Shown here piece by piece: positions 60,125 to 64,000 of a stretch of DNA of 64,000 nucleotides. Source of the DNA: Acidovorax sp. A1169 (GTDB taxonomy: Bacteria > Pseudomonadota > Gammaproteobacteria > Burkholderiales > Burkholderiaceae_C); the NCBI RefSeq assembly GCF_030704685.1, contig NZ_JAUZDX010000001.1:186001-250000 (forward strand), read 5' to 3'. Position 1 is the stretch's first letter. Each line of letters opens with the position of its first letter. The notes below the pieces were generated by a model, which was not told the origin of the DNA, searched no databases, and worked only from the letters and a program-made list of their open reading frames with translations. A program made the position numbers and the translations under genes.

Positions 60125-61507
60125 ATGAAAGCCACGCCCGTTCGCCTGCGTACCGACAGTGCCGATTTTGAAACAGCCTTTCATGAGCGCCTGCATTGGT
60201 CTGCCGACACCGACGCGGCCATTGAGCAGCGCGTGGCTGACATTCTGGCCGACGTGCAGGAACGCGGCGATGCCGCTGTGCTCGACTACACAGCCCGCTT
60301 CGACGGGCTGGCTGCCGAATCCATGGCCGGGCTTGAGCTCACGCAGGCAGATTTCAAGGCCGCGTTCGACGCCATCCCCGCGGCCCAGCGCGATGCCCTG
60401 CAGGCCGCCGCCAGGCGCGTGCGCAGCTACCACGAGGCGCAGAAGAAGGCCTCGGGCGAGAGCTGGAGCTACCGCGACGAGGACGGCACCCTGCTGGGCC
60501 AGAAGGTCACCCCGCTCGACCGCGTGGGCATCTACGTGCCCGGCGGCAAGGCGGCCTACCCGTCGAGCCTGCTCATGAACGCCATCCCCGCCCATGTGGC
60601 CGGCGTGCAGGAGATCATCATGGTGGTGCCCACGCCCGTGCGCGGCAGCGTCGCCACCGGGGGCTCGGGCGCGCAGCTGGCGTCCACCAAGGGCGAGCGC
60701 AATGAGCTGGTGCTGGCCGCTGCCTACGTGGCCGGCGTGACGCGCGCCTTCACCATCGGCGGGGCGCAGGCCGTGGCCGCGCTGGCGTATGGCACCGACA
60801 CCGTGCCCAAGGTCGACAAGATCACCGGCCCGGGCAACGCCTACGTGGCCAGCGCCAAGAAGCGCGTGTTCGGCACGGTGGGCATCGACATGATCGCCGG
60901 CCCCAGCGAAATCCTGGTGCTGGCCGACGGCAGCACCCCGGCCGACTGGGTGGCGATGGACCTGTTCTCCCAGGCCGAGCACGACGAGCTGGCGCAGAGC
61001 ATCCTGCTGTGCCCCGACGCCGCCTACATCGACGCCGTGCAGGAGGCCATCGACCGCCTGCTGCCCACCATGCCCCGCGCCGAGATCATCGCCAAGAGCC
61101 TGAACGGCCGTGGCGCCCTGATCCACACGCGCAGCATGGAAGAGGCCTGCGCCATCAGCAACCGCATCGCCCCCGAGCATCTGGAGGTGAGCAGCAACGA
61201 GCCGCACCGCTGGGAGCCGCTGCTGCGCCATGCGGGTGCCATCTTCCTCGGGGCCTACACCAGCGAAAGCCTGGGCGACTACTGCGCCGGCCCCAACCAC
61301 GTGCTGCCCACCAGCGGCACGGCACGCTTCAGTTCGCCCCTGGGCGTCTACGACTTCCAAAAGCGCAGCAGCCTCATCGAGGTGAGCGAGGCCGGCGCCC
61401 AGGCCCTGGGCACCATTGCGGCCGAACTCGCCTATGGCGAAGGCCTGCAGGCCCATGCGCGCGCTGCCGAGCTGCGGCTCAAGCCCGTGCCGCCAGCCCG
61501 GGGCTGA
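60125..61507 (+). CDS. hisD: Histidinol dehydrogenase
   Basis: A 460-residue zinc- and NAD-dependent enzyme for the last two steps of histidine synthesis. [60 protein letters not shown] and EHLEV are the conserved blocks. It is followed by a convergent DUF2917 gene, so hisC and later his genes are not adjacent here. Confidence 0.97.
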   Translation: MKATPVRLRTDSADFETAFHERLHWSADTDAAIEQRVADILADVQERGDAAVLDYTARFDGLAAESMAGLELTQADFKAAFDAIPAAQRDALQAAARRVRSYHEAQKKASGESWSYRDEDGTLLGQKVTPLDRVGIYVPGGKAAYPSSLLMNAIPAHVAGVQEIIMVVPTPVRGSVATGGSGAQLASTKGERNELVLAAAYVAGVTRAFTIGGAQAVAALAYGTDTVPKVDKITGPGNAYVASAKKRVFGTVGIDMIAGPSEILVLADGSTPADWVAMDLFSQAEHDELAQSILLCPDAAYIDAVQEAIDRLLPTMPRAEIIAKSLNGRGALIHTRSMEEACAISNRIAPEHLEVSSNEPHRWEPLLRHAGAIFLGAYTSESLGDYCAGPNHVLPTSGTARFSSPLGVYDFQKRSSLIEVSEAGAQALGTIAAELAYGEGLQAHARAAELRLKPVPPARG

Positions 61508-61517
61508 TACCCTTCAT

Positions 61518-61901
61518 TCAGGCCGCCTGCAAGCGGATAGGCGCGCCCGGCGCGGGCACATCGGCCGCCGCTGAGCGGTCCGACACATCCGAATTCCGGT
61601 GCCGCGCCCAGCTCAGGCGCGCCGGTCGGCTACCCTCGGCGCTCACGCGCAGCCGCACTGGCCCTGCGAACGACAGGCGCTGGCCGGCATCGAGGAAGTA
61701 GTCCTCCAGCAGACCATCGCAGGTGACCCAGACCCGGCCCTGCTCGACTTCGAGCAGGCCGGTTTCGCCCAGGCGGAATTCGAGCGCCTGCACGGCCTGC
61801 AGAGGCGGCAAGGGTTGGCGGTTCCACTGCAGCGCCAGGGCCTGTGGCCGCAGCGGTGGGACAGTGGGCAAAGCGGGGGAGGGGGTGTGCAGTGAGTTCA
61901 T
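61518..61901 (-). CDS. DUF2917 protein
   Basis: A 127-residue protein of unknown function with the DUF2917 core LLEVEQGRVWVTCDGLLEDYFLDAGQRLSF, a small cupin-like beta region. The start is the ATG at 61901; a GTG at 61910 is possible. It is divergent from the MocR regulator gene and shares its operator region, so it is a likely regulated target. Confidence 0.82.
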   Translation of the reverse strand: MNSLHTPSPALPTVPPLRPQALALQWNRQPLPPLQAVQALEFRLGETGLLEVEQGRVWVTCDGLLEDYFLDAGQRLSFAGPVRLRVSAEGSRPARLSWARHRNSDVSDRSAAADVPAPGAPIRLQAA

Positions 61902-61961
61902 GCCTTGCACTGTGCGCGCCCGCGCCCTGGGCCACCAGCCACAGCACGGCGCGAGCTGGTG

Positions 61962-62045
61962 CAGTACAGATCCCCCGCTGCGGGGCTCTGTGTCGTATTG
62001 ACTGGGGTCAATCTGTACTGGTCACCGCTGGCCATGCCAGTACAG
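61962..62045. promoter_or_regulatory. Candidate MocR operator cluster
   Basis: CAGTACAG at 61962-61969, CTGTACTGG at 62013-62021 and CCAGTACAG at 62037-62045. The last two form a perfect 9-base inverted repeat with a 15-base spacer, over the proposed start codon at 62034. The three half-sites lie between DUF2917 and the MocR gene. Confidence 0.7.
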
Positions 62046-63506
62046 AATGAAACCATGGACGCCGTGGAAACCACCCCCCTCTACCTGCAGATCGCGGCCC
62101 AGCTGGCCGAGCTGGTGCGCAACGGCACCCTGGCGCGTGGCGAGAAGATGCCCTCGGTGCGCGAACTGGCGCGCCAGCGCGGCGTGGCCCAGAGCACGGT
62201 GGTGCAGGCCTATCACTGGCTGGAGGATGCGCGGCTGATCACGGCCCGTCCGCGCTCCGGCTTCTTTGTGGCGGCGCGCCCGGTCAACCTGCCCGAGCCC
62301 ACCACCCCACGCCCGCTGCGCCGCCCGCGCGAAGTGTCGGTGGACTGGCTGGGCCAGCGCATCATGGGCCGTGCCCAGCCGGTGGACATGCTCTCCTTCA
62401 GCAGCGGTACGCCGGGGCCCGACATGCTCAACCCCGACCGCGTGCGCCGCGCCGTGGTGCGATCCGTGCAGCGCAACCGCCAGCTGCTGTGCACCTACCC
62501 GTCCTCCGCCGGGCAGGACGAGGCGCGGCGCGCCCTGGCGCGTTATGCGGTGGGCCTGGGCTGCAGCCTGGACCCCGAGAACATCGTGATCACTGGCGGC
62601 TGCATGGACAGCATCGCCCTGTGCCTGCGCGCCGTCACCCAGCCGGGCGACGTGGTGGCACTGGAGTCGCCTACGCATTTCTCCTTCCTCGAAGTGCTGC
62701 AGGGCCTGCACCTCAAGGCGCTGGAGATCCCCACCCACCCGCGCCACGGCATCTCGCTCGATGCGCTGCAGCTGGCGCTCGATACCCAGCCCGTGAAGGC
62801 CCTGATGGTGGTGCCCACGTTGAGCAACCCGCTGGGCAGTTGCATGCCCCAGCCCGAGCGCCGGCGCTTGGCGCAGATGGCCTCGCGCCACGGCATGGCG
62901 GTGATCGAGGACGCGATCTACGCCGACCTGGCCGAGTCGGACGAGATGCGCCGCACCGTCAAGTCCTACGACACCACAGGCCATGTGATGCTCTGCGACT
63001 CGTTCTCCAAGACGCTGGCCCCCGGCCTGCGCCTGGGCTGGGTCGAGGCCGGGCGCTGGACGGAGCAGCTGCGCAGCATCAAGGACATGCAGGCCGGTGG
63101 TCAGTCGGCCGTGCTGGAGCTGGCGCTGGCCGACCTCATCAACCAGAGTGGCCATGCGGCCGCCATGCGCCAGCTGCGCGCGGCCGCGGCGGCCCGGCTC
63201 GACGAGGTGCGCCACACCATCGGCGCGCACTTTCCACCGGGTACGCGGGTCAGCGACCCGCCCGGCGGCATGCTGCTGTGGGTGGAGCTGCCTCGCGCGC
63301 TCGACTCGGTGCAGCTGCACGAGGCCTGCCTGGCCGAGCACATCCTGATTGCGCCCGGCACCGTGTTCAGCGCCAGCGGGCGTTTTCGCAACTGCCTGCG
63401 CATCGGCGTGGGCGGCGACTGGACCCCTGCGCATCTGGTGGCCCTGCGCACCGTGGGCGAGATGGCCTGCCGCGTGCTGGAGGCCAGCGGCCGTAAAGTA
63501 GCCTGA
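62034..63506 (+). CDS. MocR-type regulator (GntR HTH fused to aminotransferase domain)
   Basis: A 490-residue PLP-dependent regulator. The N-terminal GntR winged helix (PLYLQIAAQLAELVRNGTLA, then PSVRELARQRGVAQSTVVQAY) is joined to a fold-type-I aminotransferase domain with the PLP Lys in SFSKTLAPGLRLGW. The start may be 62034 (within the operator) or the ATG at 62055 (MDAVETTPLYLQ); if the operator is real, 62055 is attractive. It probably controls itself and the divergent DUF2917 gene. Confidence 0.92.
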   Translation: MPVQNETMDAVETTPLYLQIAAQLAELVRNGTLARGEKMPSVRELARQRGVAQSTVVQAYHWLEDARLITARPRSGFFVAARPVNLPEPTTPRPLRRPREVSVDWLGQRIMGRAQPVDMLSFSSGTPGPDMLNPDRVRRAVVRSVQRNRQLLCTYPSSAGQDEARRALARYAVGLGCSLDPENIVITGGCMDSIALCLRAVTQPGDVVALESPTHFSFLEVLQGLHLKALEIPTHPRHGISLDALQLALDTQPVKALMVVPTLSNPLGSCMPQPERRRLAQMASRHGMAVIEDAIYADLAESDEMRRTVKSYDTTGHVMLCDSFSKTLAPGLRLGWVEAGRWTEQLRSIKDMQAGGQSAVLELALADLINQSGHAAAMRQLRAAAAARLDEVRHTIGAHFPPGTRVSDPPGGMLLWVELPRALDSVQLHEACLAEHILIAPGTVFSASGRFRNCLRIGVGGDWTPAHLVALRTVGEMACRVLEASGRKVA

Positions 63507-63513
63507 ATTTTTC

Positions 63514-63544
63514 ACACGAACTTCGTGGAACACGAAGTTCGTGT
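63514..63544. promoter_or_regulatory. Perfect palindromic operator of the toxin-antitoxin operon
   Basis: ACACGAACTTCGTG-gaa-CACGAAGTTCGTGT, 14-base perfect arms, 12 bases before the antitoxin ATG. Each arm contains its own near-palindrome (ACGAA-c-TTCGT and ACGAA-g-TTCGT) 16 bases apart, suiting two ribbon-helix-helix dimers. TAATAT at 63544-63549 may be the -10. Confidence 0.8.
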
Positions 63545-63556
63545 AATATTGCTCCC

Positions 63557-63781
63557 ATGAAAAACGTCACCATCACCATGGACGACGCCGCCGCCGAATG
63601 GGTGCGCATCGAAGCCGCCAAGCGCGGCAGCAGCGTGTCGCGCCTGGTGGGTGAGTGGCTGGCCGAGAAGATGCGCCAGGAAGATGCCTATGCCCAGGCC
63701 ATGCGCGAGGCGCTGGGATTCGAGAGCTGGGGGGCCTCGAGTGGCCCCTATGTGCCGCGCGAGATTCTGTTCAAGCGATGA
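63557..63781 (+). CDS. Ribbon-helix-helix (CopG-like) antitoxin
   Basis: A 74-residue protein. The N-terminal strand and two helices (MKNVTITMDDAAAEWVRIEAAKRGSSVSRLVGEWLAEKM) form an RHH DNA-binding fold, and the C-terminal tail (FESWGASSGPYVPREILFKR) probably wraps the toxin. It overlaps the toxin start by 4 bases (ATGA). Self-repression through the upstream palindrome is expected. Confidence 0.88.
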   Translation: MKNVTITMDDAAAEWVRIEAAKRGSSVSRLVGEWLAEKMRQEDAYAQAMREALGFESWGASSGPYVPREILFKR

Positions 63782-64000
63782 GTACCACCGTCCCTCTCTT
63801 TGTCGACACCGAGTTGCTGCTCGCCAGCGTGGACGACCGCGACCCGGCGCGCCAGGCGCAAGCCCGCGAGTGGCTCGGCTTCTGCTGGCAGACGCGCAGC
63901 GGCCGCATCAGCTCGCAGGTGCTCAACGAGCTGTACAACCAGGCCATCCAGCGCTTCGAGGGTCCGCGCACTGTGCCGCTGGTGCGCGCCCAGGTGCGCC
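63778..64000 (+). CDS. PIN-domain toxin, N-terminal part
   Basis: The frame runs off the right edge after about 74 residues. FVDTELLLASVDDRDPARQAQAREWL matches the start of a PIN ribonuclease (first active-site Asp in VDT), and SSQVLNELYNQA holds the conserved Glu. It is coupled to the antitoxin. The remaining acidic residues are outside the window, so activity cannot be judged. Confidence 0.85.
   Translation, partial: MSTTVPLFVDTELLLASVDDRDPARQAQAREWLGFCWQTRSGRISSQVLNELYNQAIQRFEGPRTVPLVRAQVR

Noticed and set aside
63514-63544. Similarity of the antitoxin operator to loxP (AACTTCGT / ACGAAGTT)
   Set aside because: Only 8 bases per arm match and the 3-base spacer differs from the 8-base loxP spacer; the site fits an RHH operator better.

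Overview
The window is GC-rich, densely packed bacterial chromosome. Gene content and order point to a betaproteobacterium of the Burkholderiales, most likely Comamonadaceae of the Acidovorax type. The evidence is the mrcA/pilMNOPQ divergent pair followed by aroB-dgt, the mla-ABC-bolA-murA-hisG-hisD block, the short HisZ-dependent form of HisG, the cytochrome c4/resB/ccsB block and a SAM-II-type riboswitch on metK. No rRNA, tRNA, CRISPR array, prophage or integrative element was seen. The only transposase-like gene is a REP-associated tyrosine transposase.

Layout. 1-8.4 kb: the end of a Crp/Fnr regulator, then a RutR-type TetR regulator divergent from a complete reductive pyrimidine-degradation operon (preT, preA, NCS1 permease, dihydropyrimidinase, N-carbamoyl amidohydrolase), with two tandem palindromic operators between them. 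8.7-10.2 kb: a Cache-domain chemoreceptor. 10.25-15.3 kb (minus strand): an NAD salvage operon pncA-pncB-nadE-nadM with a dispersed repeat inside it. 15.6-17.5 kb: a diguanylate cyclase with a c-type heme motif, a hemerythrin and a DUF1328 membrane peptide. 17.7-20.9 kb: metK with a SAM-II-like riboswitch and a duplicated double hairpin at its 3' end, divergent from two lipid A acyltransferases. 20.9-30.3 kb: an alpha/beta hydrolase, the YihA/EngB GTPase, cytochrome c4, cytochrome c maturation genes resB-ccsB, the methionine sulfoxide repair pair msrP-msrQ, an ODP-type metallo-beta-lactamase fold protein, and lptM/cyaY. 30.4-43.9 kb: mrcA (PBP1A), type IV pilus genes pilMNOPQ, an Ig-domain lipoprotein, aroB, dgt, a DUF1415 protein and a methyltransferase. 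43.9-44.8 kb: the RAYT element. 44.9-51.1 kb: glutamate synthase gltB-gltD. 51.4-61.5 kb: the phospholipid-transport genes mlaF-E-D-A-C-B, an ABC-2 exporter, a BolA protein, murA, hisG, a small secreted protein and hisD. 61.5-64 kb: DUF2917, a MocR regulator with its own operators, and an antitoxin/PIN-toxin pair cut by the window end.

Most genes are core housekeeping. The envelope theme is strong: lipid A acylation, PBP1A, MurA, Mla, LptM and type IV pili. The items most worth a second look are regulatory or structural rather than whole new systems: (i) two copies of a double hairpin at and beyond the metK stop codon whose differences are paired and synonymous, (ii) the SAM-II-like leader whose promoter must overlap the start of the divergent lpxL gene, (iii) tandem RutR-like operators, (iv) a palindrome between the -35 and -10 of the NAD operon promoter, (v) a heme-c diguanylate cyclase, (vi) a lipoprotein in the place where aroK usually sits, (vii) a secreted small protein inside a shortened his locus, and (viii) perfect or near-perfect operators at the MocR and toxin-antitoxin loci. 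I could not run homology, covariance or genome-wide searches, so family calls rest on recognised motifs and gene order.
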